DNA of 52,103 bases from Lysinibacillus telephonicus. Lineage in GTDB: Bacteria; Bacillota; Bacilli; Bacillales_A; Planococcaceae. The stretch covers positions 1 to 52,103 of the forward strand of contig NZ_RXNR01000028.1 of the NCBI RefSeq assembly GCF_003966145.1, given 5' to 3'. The translations under genes and the position numbers were made by a program. Below the pieces are notes generated by a model. The model saw only the letters and a program-made list of their open reading frames with translations, was not told the DNA's origin and ran no database searches. Below are positions 26,344 to 34,683 of the stretch, in pieces (within the stretch, counting starts at the first letter, position 1; every line of letters begins with the position of its first letter).

Positions 26344-26901
26344 TTAGGAAACAATTGGATACATTGTCGGAGCATCACTTTCAAGTAAATCCGCTAATTG
26401 ACCTTCAAACTCTAATTCAATCGTTTTAATACTCTGTAAGTCATGTGGAGAAACAAGAGACAAAGGCTTTTGAAATTCAATGATTTTTCCTTCATTTAAA
26501 ACTCTTGCAACAAATTCGGAACAAAAATATGCACGCTTTCTTTGATAAGGTTTGTTTAAAATAAAAGTAATTAATCCTAAAAGATTATACCTGTAAAGAT
26601 GTTTTTCATTGTCAATCTTATTAATAAAATATTTCATACTGGAAATTTGCTCATCTGTTACTTCAAAACTATAAATAGCACATCTGGCATTTTTAAATAA
26701 TCCCTTTCTAACATCTTCATTAACAAATCCACCAATAAACGGGTTACGAGGCTTTTTGCGGCCGAAGCTATAAACTTCCGTAAACTTATTATCAAAAGCT
26801 ATAGAAGCATGATTATATGGTTTTTTTGTATATAGCTTTATCATCCGTGTAAATATTGTTCCTGTGTCAGTTAACAATAAGTAGACTTTTTTCCTGCCCA
26901 T
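26344..26901 (-). CDS. YiiX-like permuted NlpC/P60 (papain-fold) protein
   Basis: A 185-aa cytoplasmic-looking protein without a signal peptide. It carries a His in YNHASIAFD (about residue 31) and a Cys in RAYFCSEFVARVL (about 127), the order expected of circularly permuted NlpC/P60 (YaeF/YiiX) domains, where His precedes Cys. Such proteins are predicted amidases, thioesterases or acyltransferases. The substrate is unknown. ATG follows AAGGGGAA. It is monocistronic, with its own terminator. Confidence 0.7.
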   Translation of the reverse strand: MGRKKVYLLLTDTGTIFTRMIKLYTKKPYNHASIAFDNKFTEVYSFGRKKPRNPFIGGFVNEDVRKGLFKNARCAIYSFEVTDEQISSMKYFINKIDNEKHLYRYNLLGLITFILNKPYQRKRAYFCSEFVARVLNEGKIIEFQKPLSLVSPHDLQSIKTIELEFEGQLADLLESDAPTMYPIVS

Positions 26902-27130
26902 AAACTTTCCCCTTTATTTATTCTTGCTTTTATAATAGGGGTTTTCTTTTAGTTAGGTAACCGACTTTAGAAATAAATTGGTATAAGACTAGAGACGTAT
27001 TTGCACAAAAATCATACTTAAAAGTATAAAAATGGAAAACAAAATAATAAACCAAGAGATATACTAAAGTAAATTCGTAGTTTTTTATCAAATTTATGTA
27101 ATAACGATTATACAAACAGAACTTTTTTCA

Positions 27131-27139
27131 TGGTATAAT
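27131..27139 (+). promoter_or_regulatory. Extended -10 promoter
   Basis: TGGTATAAT: a perfect TATAAT with the upstream TGn extension, about 45 nt before the next gene. The -35 region is poor, as is common for extended -10 promoters. Confidence 0.65.
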
Positions 27140-27185
27140 CCTTTAGAAAATGTTACTTTTATTCTATTTCAGGGAGGTGATATAT

Positions 27186-27548
27186 ATGAAAATAGACCGC
27201 GATGTTTTATTGTTAGAAAGGGCCATAAGTAAAAGCGACTATCCTCAAGCACGTAAAATTATCGAATTAAACTTTGATAAATTTAAAAATACATATATCC
27301 GTACAAAATTAAGTATCGAAGCTTTAACTTTAGTAAATTGTGTTGTCGATTTTAATGATGACAATAATGAGCTTTATTCTAGAGAAACACAGTTAATTAT
27401 TCAACATATTAATTCTTTAGCACGTGATTTCAGATTCGCGGAAATTAAGCGATTTTCATTTCTACAAAAGGAATTGCTTTCAAATCCTAAAATATATAAT
27501 GCATTAAATGCTGATGCTAAGGCTCTAATTGCACCTCCTAAAAATTAA
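27186..27548 (+). CDS. Hypothetical helical protein, 120 aa
   Basis: Not recognised. It starts at ATG 27186 with a full GGAGGTGA SD; an in-frame ATG at 27150 lacks one. The protein is predicted all-alpha, soluble and mixed-charge (opening MKIDRDVLLLERAISKSDY), reminiscent of a short TPR-like or regulatory helical protein, but no family motif is certain. It is monocistronic with an extended -10 promoter. A hairpin 15 nt downstream is oriented mainly for the opposite strand. Confidence 0.75.
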   Translation: MKIDRDVLLLERAISKSDYPQARKIIELNFDKFKNTYIRTKLSIEALTLVNCVVDFNDDNNELYSRETQLIIQHINSLARDFRFAEIKRFSFLQKELLSNPKIYNALNADAKALIAPPKN

Positions 27549-27561
27549 CTTGCAGAGTCAT

Positions 27562-27586
27562 AAAAAAACCCGGAAAAATTTCCGGG
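27562..27586 (-). terminator. Terminator of small forespore gene A
   Basis: CCCGGAAA, loop, TTTCCGGG, then TTTTTTTATG on the minus strand. It is nearly identical in sequence and placement to the terminator at 30851-30877. Confidence 0.8.
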
Positions 27587-27646
27587 CTGATTTCACTAAT
27601 TCTCATGATTAAAACTGTCAGGCTTAGGCTTAATCTCAATATTCGA

Positions 27647-27733
27647 TTATAACGAAAATTTAGAGATAGATGCTTTTCCAAACAAGTTTTGAGGCGGATT
27701 TTCAGACTCTGAATTGTCTTCTGCGTTAATCAT
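27647..27733 (-). CDS. Small forespore gene A (28 aa, probably truncated by a stop)
   Basis: ATG 27733 has AGGAGGG with 8-nt spacing. The peptide is acidic at the start (MINAEDNSESENPPQ) and ends at TAA after Phe-Ser-Leu. Reading on in the same frame past the stop gives Ser-Asn-Ile-Glu-Ile-Lys and about ten more residues to a TAG at about 27597. The paralogue at 30917-31081 has CAA (Gln) where this one has TAA, then Pro-Asn-Ile-Glu-Ile. So this copy may be shortened by a C-to-T change. A sigma-G-type promoter and its own terminator flank it. Function is unknown. Confidence 0.6.
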   Translation of the reverse strand: MINAEDNSESENPPQNLFGKASISKFSL

Positions 27734-27783
27734 CGCAAATCCCTCCTAATGGATCATTTCGAATTGTTAAGTGAAATCATTTA

Positions 27784-27812
27784 TAGTATTGCTTCAATAA
27801 TAGCATTTATAC
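27784..27812 (-). promoter_or_regulatory. Sigma-G-like promoter of small gene A
   Basis: GTATA (complement of 27808-27812), 17 nt, AATACTA (complement of 27784-27790), one mismatch from CATNHTA. The downstream ATAAATGATTTCAC is shared with the promoter of gene B. Confidence 0.6.
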
Positions 27813-27829
27813 TCGGCATAGAATCCATT

Positions 27830-29395
27830 TTATTTTTTGGTGTTTTTTTGCTGATTTTCACGTTCTATATGTTCGCGCATTTTTTTTAGGCGCTTAATTT
27901 CATTTTTCTTTATTGGAATCACTTCTTTGATTAACATTCTCCATAATGTTACTCCCAGCATCAATAATATTACCGTAAATGGCAGTGCTGCAATTAATGA
28001 GGCAGTCTGTAGAGCATCTAATCCACCAGCATATAATAAAACTGCTGAAATAGCTGCCATTAATACTCCCCAATTTAATTTTGTAATAACTGCGGGATTC
28101 ATAGAGCCTTTAGATGTCATGCTTGCCATTATAAATGTAGCTGAGTCCGCAGATGTAATTAAAAAAGTAAAGATTAATATTATACCGATTATAGAAGCAA
28201 TTAATGATAAGGGTAAGTTGTTTAACGTTTCAAATAACGCTACTGTAATATCTTCATTAACTAAAGTTGCAATATTTGTTCCTTTGTGTAAATCAAACCA
28301 TAGTGCAGTTCCACCAAAGGTTGCAATCCAAAAGCAAGATATCACCGGAGGGATAATAAGCACACCTACAATAAATTCACGGATTGTTCTTCCCCTTGAA
28401 ACTCTGGCAATAAATGTACCAACAAATGGTGACCAGGAGATTGCCCAAGCCCAGTAAAAGATCGTCCAATGCTTCACCCATTCTCCTTCTTGATACGGCT
28501 GCAAACGTAAACTATATTCCACAAAATGAGTAATATAATCACCAATAGCCAACGTAAATGTTTCTAAAATAAATACAGTCGGTCCCATTATAAAAACAAA
28601 GCCAAGCAACAAAATTGCTAATCCCATGTTTAGGTTACTTAAATACTTAATTCCTTTTTGTATACCTGTAGTAGAAGACAACATGTAGCCAATAAACATA
28701 ACACCAATTATCACAAGCTGTAATGCAAAATTTACCGGCCAATCGAAGACCGCATTTAATCCACCGTTTGTTTGCAATACTCCTAAACCAACAGATGTAG
28801 CAACACCCATTACCGTTGCAATAACAGCTAAAATATCAATTAAATTTTTCAAACTCTTTTTTGTCCCTATAAGAGGTTCCAATGATGTTGAAATTAATAA
28901 GTCTTTCTTTTTATTAAATTGAATATAGCACATCACAAGTCCCATTAATGCATATACAGACCATTGACTAATTCCCCAGTGGAAGAACGAATACCCCATT
29001 GCCAACCTTGCCGCTTCTGTTGTAAGAGGTTCTGTATCAGCAGACGGGGTAGTATAAAAATGGCTCATTGGCTCAGCAACACCCCAAAATACTAATCCTA
29101 CACCCAACCCGGCGGAGAACAGCATTGAGATCCATGTCAAAAATGAAAATTCAGGTTTTGCCTCGTTTCCACCAAGGCGAATAGAGCCATATTTACTTAC
29201 TGCTAAAAATATTAGAAATATAACAATAGCGAAGACTGAAAGCAAATAAAACCAAGAAAAGTTTTGAGTAGTCATATTAAAAATTTTATTTGCTACATCA
29301 CCAAACTGTTTCGGAAATAAAGCTCCTATTACAACTAAAATCGTAATAATTATTGCGGCTATAGTAAATACTGGATTCTTTAAAATATCTTTCAC
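27830..29395 (-). CDS. opuD: BCCT-family glycine betaine/choline transporter
   Basis: Sodium-coupled osmoprotectant importer of about 521 aa with 12 membrane helices. BCCT hallmarks: the Gly-rich SAGLGVGLVFWGVAEP, and the Trp-rich helix-8 segment TIFYWAWAISWSPFVGTFIAR. The charged C-terminal tail (many Lys/Glu/Gln) fits osmosensing BCCTs. The first ATG overlaps its own AGGAG, so the GTG at 29395, 10 nt after AGGAG, is the likelier start. OpuD/BetL-type specificity for glycine betaine is inferred. A second osmolyte system, OpuC, lies at 37951-41355. Confidence 0.9.
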   Translation of the reverse strand: MKDILKNPVFTIAAIIITILVVIGALFPKQFGDVANKIFNMTTQNFSWFYLLSVFAIVIFLIFLAVSKYGSIRLGGNEAKPEFSFLTWISMLFSAGLGVGLVFWGVAEPMSHFYTTPSADTEPLTTEAARLAMGYSFFHWGISQWSVYALMGLVMCYIQFNKKKDLLISTSLEPLIGTKKSLKNLIDILAVIATVMGVATSVGLGVLQTNGGLNAVFDWPVNFALQLVIIGVMFIGYMLSSTTGIQKGIKYLSNLNMGLAILLLGFVFIMGPTVFILETFTLAIGDYITHFVEYSLRLQPYQEGEWVKHWTIFYWAWAISWSPFVGTFIARVSRGRTIREFIVGVLIIPPVISCFWIATFGGTALWFDLHKGTNIATLVNEDITVALFETLNNLPLSLIASIIGIILIFTFLITSADSATFIMASMTSKGSMNPAVITKLNWGVLMAAISAVLLYAGGLDALQTASLIAALPFTVILLMLGVTLWRMLIKEVIPIKKNEIKRLKKMREHIERENQQKNTKK

Positions 29396-29489
29396 AAAAA
29401 TACAACTCCTCATAAGGACTTAACTTTATAATTCTCCATTTCAATCTGAACTAATCATTATAATTTTTTATCTAGGGGATAAAATAAAA

Positions 29490-29514
29490 AAGCCCAGAAA
29501 AATTTTCTGGGCTT
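29490..29514 (-). terminator. Terminator of the MFS gene at 29547
   Basis: AGCCCAGAAAA/TTTTCTGGGCT stem with a TTTTTTATTTT tract on the minus strand, 33 nt past the stop. Confidence 0.8.
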
Positions 29515-29546
29515 GAGATTTTTCATTTAATTATTAATTTCCTTTT

Positions 29547-30755
29547 CTAAGTTGCTTCACTTTTTGTATTGCGGTTTTTTTGAATACGACCCAAGCAAAA
29601 CATACAGATTGGTGCGGTTATTGTTACTATTCCTATTACTGAAAACGCCATTCCCCAATTAAACCACTCCAAAACTATCCCAAAAATAAGCGGTGAAAAA
29701 ATCGTTGTTGAAAAACCTAATACTGATTGTACACCTAATGCTAGACCAATCACTTCAGGATCAGATACTTCAGAAATTGCTACATTATAAATAGGTGAGT
29801 CTGCTACAATTGTAAATCCATAAATAACTACAAGGAAAAGCATGACTAATAACGGAATTTCTAAGAGCCAACCTATACATAATGAACATGTAATACTAAT
29901 TATTAAAAAAACATTTACCATTTTTATTCTTCCAAATGAATCAGATAATTTACCTCCGATATATGTAGCTACTCCACCAATCATAATAACAATCGCACCT
30001 AATAAATTACCAAATTGTATAGACTGCGATTGAGAATAACCATGTATAGAAAAGTAATAAACTAAAAATGGACCAATCCATGCCCACATAGAGTAAAGCT
30101 CCCAAGTATGCCCTGCATAGCCTCCATTTATAAGGAGGTTTTCTTTGCGAAATACTCGTTTGAAAATATCTTTTTTTAATGTTATCGACGTATTATTTTT
30201 TATAGACGGAATCTTTAAAAGATACATTAATACAGCTGCAGCTAAACTGAAGCTCGAAGTAACAAATATCACGCCCTCCCAGCCGATAATATCAATGAGT
30301 AGACCTGAAATAAACAGCGAAAAACCCGAACCAACTACTAAAGACCCTACATAGACGCCTAATGCTGAGCCTCTCTCATTAGGTTCAAATAGATTTGTTA
30401 GCATTCTCATCCCCGGTACATAGACTCCTGCGATTCCTATTCCAGAGATCATGCGTAATAGTAAAATTGACCAAAAACTTTGCGCAAACATAGCAAAAAT
30501 TAGACCAGAAATTCCAGCAGCTAATGCACCATATACAAAAAAATATTTGGGATTATATTTATCAATCAAAATACTATATAAAATTATCGCCGCCACATAA
30601 CCAATATGAAAAAAAGTTATAATAACTCCGGATTGTGTAGAGGTTAAATCCCATTCTTTCTCTATAACTGGCATTACAGCCGAAAAGTTAAACCATACTT
30701 GCATTGCTAAAAATTGAGCGATGGACATTATCCATAATATTCTTTTATTACTCAA
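29547..30755 (-). CDS. MFS transporter
   Basis: Twelve-TM major facilitator of about 402 aa, similar in layout to CynX/NarK-like and YfkF-like MFS proteins. It has a DKYNPKYFF motif-A-like loop, RMISGIGIAGVYVPGMR in helix 4 and GKLSDSFGR in the second half. The frame opens with an ATG at 30797 that has no SD. GAGGGGG 8 nt before a TTG supports starting at 30755. No substrate can be proposed. It is monocistronic with its own terminator. Confidence 0.78.
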   Translation of the reverse strand: MSNKRILWIMSIAQFLAMQVWFNFSAVMPVIEKEWDLTSTQSGVIITFFHIGYVAAIILYSILIDKYNPKYFFVYGALAAGISGLIFAMFAQSFWSILLLRMISGIGIAGVYVPGMRMLTNLFEPNERGSALGVYVGSLVVGSGFSLFISGLLIDIIGWEGVIFVTSSFSLAAAVLMYLLKIPSIKNNTSITLKKDIFKRVFRKENLLINGGYAGHTWELYSMWAWIGPFLVYYFSIHGYSQSQSIQFGNLLGAIVIMIGGVATYIGGKLSDSFGRIKMVNVFLIISITCSLCIGWLLEIPLLVMLFLVVIYGFTIVADSPIYNVAISEVSDPEVIGLALGVQSVLGFSTTIFSPLIFGIVLEWFNWGMAFSVIGIVTITAPICMFCLGRIQKNRNTKSEAT

Positions 30756-30850
30756 AGCAAAGTCCCCCTCTTTACTTTGTAATATTATATGTTTCAAAAA
30801 GTTTTATATTATATTTCATATAGATTAGCAGAACATGGAAGAATATAAAA

Positions 30851-30877
30851 TAAAAAAACCCGGAATAAATTCCGGGC
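30851..30877 (-). terminator. Terminator of small forespore gene B
   Basis: CCCGGAA, loop, TTCCGGG, then TTTTTTTATTTT on the minus strand. It is homologous to the terminator at 27562-27586. Confidence 0.8.
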
Positions 30878-30916
30878 CATGATTCACTTAAATCTTACAT
30901 GATGTTCTAAAACTGT

Positions 30917-31081
30917 CTAGCTTTCGCTTCTGATCTCAATATTTGGTTGTGGAGTGAAATCTCCGTTTGACCATTCATTTGAGACTTCTGAATCTTCGGC
31001 TTTTCCCAGTTTTGGTATGTCTTCTTTGAACCAGGATTCATAAAACCCTTTCTGTCCACTCGTCACACCCCTATTCATCAT
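30917..31081 (-). CDS. Small forespore gene B (54 aa), paralogue of gene A
   Basis: ORF from ATGATG to TAG. The peptide has a Gly/Ser start (MNRGVTSGQKGFYESWF), an acidic middle (KAEDSEVSNE) and a C-terminal Pro-Asn-Ile-Glu-Ile-Arg-Ser-Glu-Ser. DNA identity with gene A is evident in the 3' part and beyond the stop (AAAACTGTC...GCTT...ATCTCAATATT). The SD is weak. It has its own sigma-G-like promoter and terminator. It matches no SASP or coat protein that I recognise; a forespore-specific small protein is inferred. A RiPP precursor is conceivable, but no modifying enzyme is nearby. Confidence 0.6.
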   Translation of the reverse strand: MMNRGVTSGQKGFYESWFKEDIPKLGKAEDSEVSNEWSNGDFTPQPNIEIRSES

Positions 31082-31108
31082 GTTAGATTTCTTATGTGAA
31101 ATCTTTAT

Positions 31109-31137
31109 TAGTATGAATGAAATTGGTCATTTTATGC
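31109..31137 (-). promoter_or_regulatory. Sigma-G promoter of small gene B
   Basis: GCATA (complement of 31133-31137), 17 nt, CATACTA (complement of 31109-31115): a full match to GHATR-N17/18-CATNHTA. It lies between the CcdA-like gene and gene B, making gene B independently transcribed. Confidence 0.75.
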
Positions 31138-31150
31138 GCTTTATTTAAAA

Positions 31151-31885
31151 TCATATTCCCCAATAGGTGATAGCATCAAAAAAGCCAATTATAAGAAGAA
31201 TCGCCCCGGTCAATTTTTGAATTAGGTTTCCGATAATTTTGCTCTTCTTCATTATCAAACGTTTTGCATTAAATACTTCAATTAAAGCAAAAATAATAAG
31301 CAGTGGCATTGATGTTGCAACTCCAAAAACAGCAGGCAAGAAAAAACCATATGAACTCGAAATAACTGTCGGCATTAGCCATACAAAGAACAACACAAAC
31401 ATTGTTGGGCAAAAAGCCAGCGAAAAAGTAGCTCCTAATAAAAAAGAGCCAATTTTCCCTTCTTTCATAATTACTGGTATATGTATTGTTAGACGGTTTA
31501 TAAATTTAAGTTTTAACATCCCAATAAGCACTAATCCAGTAATTATTAATAATGGTCCGATTAATTTACGGAAAATAGGAAAGTATTTTGTCATTTCTGA
31601 TTCAAAGGATTGACCAAAGATCCAAGCGAACCAACCGATTAAACTAAAAATAACAACCTTCCCAAAAATGAAAGAAGTTATCTCAATCCATATTGTTTCC
31701 TTTTGTATTGTCCGGTTGCCATAAAAAGATATCGCACTAATATTTCCTGTTATTTGGCAAGGAGCAAATGCACTAATACAACCTAACAAGATTGCGATTA
31801 TTATTGGAGAATGATTATAAGAGTTTAAAAAAACAGTGATGGGATAACTAATAATTTGGCTTAATTCAGATAAAACACTATACAT
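31151..31885 (-). CDS. CcdA/DsbD-like membrane protein (thiol relay or metal/sulfite transport)
   Basis: A 244-aa protein of about six membrane helices, with one Cys in each half: SAFAPCQITGN (about residue 43) and LAFCPTMFVLFF (about 158). Such paired intramembrane Cys-Pro or Pro-Cys motifs are typical of CcdA/DsbD proteins that carry electrons across the membrane, and of the related UreH/SafE-like annotation group. The exact partner is unknown, and no thioredoxin-like gene adjoins. ATG follows GAGGGTG. Confidence 0.78.
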   Translation of the reverse strand: MYSVLSELSQIISYPITVFLNSYNHSPIIIAILLGCISAFAPCQITGNISAISFYGNRTIQKETIWIEITSFIFGKVVIFSLIGWFAWIFGQSFESEMTKYFPIFRKLIGPLLIITGLVLIGMLKLKFINRLTIHIPVIMKEGKIGSFLLGATFSLAFCPTMFVLFFVWLMPTVISSSYGFFLPAVFGVATSMPLLIIFALIEVFNAKRLIMKKSKIIGNLIQKLTGAILLIIGFFDAITYWGI

Positions 31886-32031
31886 ATGCTTACACCCTCT
31901 TTATAAAAGAATACTATGGTCCAATCATATTGTAAAAATGGTTTTATTTTTAGTTAAATCGTATTTAGATAGAAATACTACGAACACTTTTTTCCCATCC
32001 CCATATTTTATAGAGGGAGGGGGCGATCAAT

Positions 32032-32334
32032 ATGGTTTCAATAGAACCAATCGAATTACATGGTCATATGTTTACCGCTGTCACTGTACGTTTACCTAAA
32101 ACAACATTGTTAACAGTATCAAATGAGAATGGCTATATTATGTGTGGCGCATTAGACGTTGGTCTGTTAAACAGTAAATTGGCAGATCGTAAAATTATTG
32201 CAGGCAGAGCGGTTGGGGTAAGAACAATTGATGAATTATTAAAAGCTCCGCTTGAATCTGTTACGTACGAAGCAGAAAAACTCGGCATTATAAAAGGTAC
32301 AATCGGCGAAGAGGCATTATTAAAAATGATTTAA
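32032..32334 (+). CDS. yunC: YunC-family (DUF1805) protein
   Basis: A 100-aa protein matching the DUF1805/YunC family: MVSIEPIELHGHMFTAVTV, then GYIMCGALDVGLLN and the conserved KIIAGRAVGVRTIDELL. It is a small cytosolic protein of unknown function, widespread in Bacillales. GGGAGGGGGCG precedes the ATG. It shares a bidirectional terminator with the next gene. Confidence 0.88.
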   Translation: MVSIEPIELHGHMFTAVTVRLPKTTLLTVSNENGYIMCGALDVGLLNSKLADRKIIAGRAVGVRTIDELLKAPLESVTYEAEKLGIIKGTIGEEALLKMI

Positions 32335-32338
32335 TGTG

Positions 32339-32371
32339 AAAAACCAGAGATGCACTGCTCTCTGGTTTTTT
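32339..32371. terminator. Bidirectional terminator
   Basis: AAAACCAGAG, a short bulge and loop, CTCTGGTTTTTT. It lies between the convergent yunC and PNPOx-like genes. Confidence 0.88.
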
Positions 32372-32387
32372 ATGTTAATCGATAATT

Positions 32388-32888
32388 TTAGTGACCAATA
32401 GCATCACTATATTTACCTGTTATCTTTTCAATTTCTACTTCAAATAATTCTGTTTTAGGTAAAGCTGGATAGCCATCTTTTTCGAAAGTCCAATTTGGGT
32501 CTCCATACTTTCTCCATAAACAATCATAAAACCATTCTTTTCGCGGGATTTCCTCATTATGTTTAACCGTTCCGAATAATACTACACTTGTGTACCCCAA
32601 TGCGGACTGACAAGCGTATTTTCTCCCAGGAACGATATCGCCCATTTCACACACTTCAATACTCACCCTTGGATTATTTTTAATATTTGACCAAAAATGA
32701 CTTTCACGTAAATTTCCTATATGAAGATAAAGTTTTGTTCCCCCCTCATATACAAATACAAAAGGAATTACGTATGGATAGCCGTCCTCTCCCACTGTAG
32801 CAACATGAGCAACTTGTGCATGTTTTAAAAAATGATATGCGTTTTCTTCAGATATTTCTCGTTTTTTGTTATTAATTGTTCCTCTCAT
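32388..32888 (-). CDS. Pyridoxamine 5'-phosphate oxidase-like flavoprotein (NimA-like)
   Basis: A 166-aa split-beta-barrel flavin-binding protein. It opens MRGTINNKKREISEENAYHF, followed by VAHVATVGEDGYPYVIPFVF and LYLHIGNLRESH, as in NimA/5-nitroimidazole reductase and heme-/FMN-binding PNPOx-like proteins. It is probably an FMN-dependent reductase; the substrate is unknown. The SD is AAGGGAGAGAG. Confidence 0.8.
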   Translation of the reverse strand: MRGTINNKKREISEENAYHFLKHAQVAHVATVGEDGYPYVIPFVFVYEGGTKLYLHIGNLRESHFWSNIKNNPRVSIEVCEMGDIVPGRKYACQSALGYTSVVLFGTVKHNEEIPRKEWFYDCLWRKYGDPNWTFEKDGYPALPKTELFEVEIEKITGKYSDAIGH

Positions 32889-33071
32889 TATTTTCTCTCT
32901 CCCTTCTATTAAATATATATTCTAAATACTACTTTTAAATCCCTTTAAATTTAATAGATTTTTTCAGAAAAACGATGAGAAAAACTATATTAATATCATT
33001 TTATCGCCGTTATTTATTAAACTTAAATATTATGCTAAAATGGTTTTTAGTAAATACTAGGGGGTAAAACA

Positions 33072-33299
33072 ATGGGCAGTAAATCATTAAAATTAGATGC
33101 AAAAATTACACCAGAACGCGTTGATGAAGCTTTAACAATCCGCGACCGATTAATTATCGAATTATTAGTTGGTGTACTAGATGAGCAATTAGTTATTGAA
33201 CGTCCAATTTTACGTGAACGTTTAGCAAACCTTGTTGAACTAGCTGACTACGATGCAGAGTTGAAAGAAACTTTACACGGTGTAATTAATAAACTTTAA
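33072..33299 (+). CDS. Hypothetical acidic protein, 75 aa
   Basis: Not recognised. A short, Leu- and Glu-rich, helix-forming soluble protein (opening MGSKSLKLDAKITPERVDEAL). It has a clear gene structure: TGCTAAAAT extended -10 at 33033-33041, AGGGGGT SD, and a very strong terminator 12 nt after the stop. Codon use is ordinary. It may be a small regulatory or binding protein. Confidence 0.75.
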   Translation: MGSKSLKLDAKITPERVDEALTIRDRLIIELLVGVLDEQLVIERPILRERLANLVELADYDAELKETLHGVINKL

Positions 33300-33310
33300 T
33301 TTTATTATCA

Positions 33311-33348
33311 AAAGGAGGTGCTCCTAGTCTTGGAGCACCTCCTTTTTT
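33311..33348 (+). terminator. Strong terminator
   Basis: AAGGAGGTGCTCC, 6-nt loop, GGAGCACCTCCTTTTTT: a 13-bp perfect stem plus T-run. The 5' arm contains an anti-16S-like AGGAGGTG by coincidence; no start codon follows. Confidence 0.92.
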
Positions 33349-33408
33349 ATACTAAACTTTCTTGGACAAACATACACTTTCATATAAGTAATGCTAAATG
33401 GAGGGTGA

Positions 33409-33675
33409 ATGTTGGAAAGTGCACTAATTTATATGGTCTTATTGCGAATCTTATCTGGAAGTCTTGAAATAACAGCAGCAGGATTAATGTTTAAATTTAA
33501 TGATCTTGAAAAAGCTTTAGCTATTAACTCTTTACTAGCTTTAGTAGGGCCTACTGTTTTAATTATTACGACAGGGATTGGCATCGCTGGCATAAGCGAA
33601 AAAATATCTTATTTAAAAATGGTTTGCTTATTTAGCGGGGTATTGCTTATTCTATTGAGTTTAAAAATGAAATGA
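33409..33675 (+). CDS. yqhV: YqhV-family (DUF2619) membrane protein
   Basis: An 88-aa, three-helix membrane protein matching B. subtilis YqhV: LRILSGSLEITAAGLMFKFN, then EKALAINSLLALVGPTVLI. In B. subtilis yqhV lies next to the spoIIIA sporulation operon, but here it is separate. Function is unknown. ATG 33409 is 4 nt from GGAGG; the following TTG is also possible. Confidence 0.83.
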   Translation: MLESALIYMVLLRILSGSLEITAAGLMFKFNDLEKALAINSLLALVGPTVLIITTGIGIAGISEKISYLKMVCLFSGVLLILLSLKMK

Positions 33676-33693
33676 ATAATGTTTTTACAAAAC

Positions 33694-34653
33694 CTATTTA
33701 AACCAGCCTTTCTTTTTAAACCAAAGAAGCATTGTGACGCCAATTAGAGCCATTAATCCGAGTGATAGAAAATATCCATACTTCCATGATAGTTCAGGAA
33801 TATTTTCAAAATTCATGCCATAAATTCCTGCAATAAAAGTTAAAGGTGCAAAAATAGAAGTTATAATAGTTAACAATTTCATGACGTTATTCGTTTGTTG
33901 CGAACTTAAAGATAAATAACTATCTCTTATGTCCGCAGTGACTTCTCGATTTGTCATTACCATTTCAGAAAGCTTTAGAAGATGATCATAAATATCTGAA
34001 AAATACTCTCTTCTTTCACTAATCCTATTTAAATTTAAATGATGTGAATTTAACATTCGATAAAGTAAATCCCGCATTGGATTTATCGTATGCAAAAGGT
34101 TTAGGAGCATATTTCTCGTTTCAAACAACTCGTTCATTAGAAAATTCATTGAATGACTTTGGTTATTTTCAACCATCTTTTCTAATTCGTCCTCAATTCG
34201 ATAGACAAGCGGAAAATAATTATCGACGATTTTATCCAGTATTTCATAAAAGATATAGTATGGATCCCAATTTTCTATAGATTCTTGTGATAAAAAACGA
34301 GTCCAAACTTTTGTTACTTCTATTGAAGGAACCTTATGAAATGTTACAATACAGCTTTCTCCTACAAAAAAATCTAATTCTTCTTTAATAATTTCGTTAC
34401 GCTCTTCTCGAACAATATGCGTTACATAAAAAGTATAATTATTGTAGTAATCTAACTTTGGCCGCTGAAATTCTTGAACGCAATCTTCTATTGCAAGGGG
34501 ATGAAAATGAAACGTATTAGATAAGTGTTTTAGTTCTTCATCTGTTGGCTCACTAAAATCTACCCAAAACCATTTATAGTTAGATAATATGGCGTTATCA
34601 ATCGTTACATTTTCAAAGTTGTTATCATGTGTTATTCCTATAAAATTAATCAT
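33694..34653 (-). CDS. corA: CorA-family magnesium/cobalt channel
   Basis: A 319-aa CorA protein with a large cytoplasmic funnel domain, a long stalk helix, then two membrane helices at the C-terminus, with the invariant YGMNF signature between them (GMN selectivity motif) and a basic tail KKKGW. It forms a pentameric Mg2+ channel. It converges with yqhV, 18 nt apart. The SD is GAAGGG. Confidence 0.92.
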   Translation of the reverse strand: MINFIGITHDNNFENVTIDNAILSNYKWFWVDFSEPTDEELKHLSNTFHFHPLAIEDCVQEFQRPKLDYYNNYTFYVTHIVREERNEIIKEELDFFVGESCIVTFHKVPSIEVTKVWTRFLSQESIENWDPYYIFYEILDKIVDNYFPLVYRIEDELEKMVENNQSHSMNFLMNELFETRNMLLNLLHTINPMRDLLYRMLNSHHLNLNRISERREYFSDIYDHLLKLSEMVMTNREVTADIRDSYLSLSSQQTNNVMKLLTIITSIFAPLTFIAGIYGMNFENIPELSWKYGYFLSLGLMALIGVTMLLWFKKKGWFK

Positions 34654-34683
34654 TTTTTAAAACCCTTCTTTTTACTCAATACG

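Noticed and set aside
30917-31081. Small gene B as a lasso or lanthipeptide precursor
   Set aside because: No cyclase, dehydratase, radical-SAM or dedicated protease gene is nearby, and the promoter is of forespore type.
32959-32973. CodY-like TTTTTTCAGAAAAAC between the PNPOx-like and 75-aa protein genes
   Set aside because: Only 11 of 15 matches in an A/T-rich tract; too weak to annotate.
33313-33320. AGGAGGTG as an SD for a gene after 33320
   Set aside because: It is the 5' arm of a perfect terminator stem and no start codon follows at the right distance.
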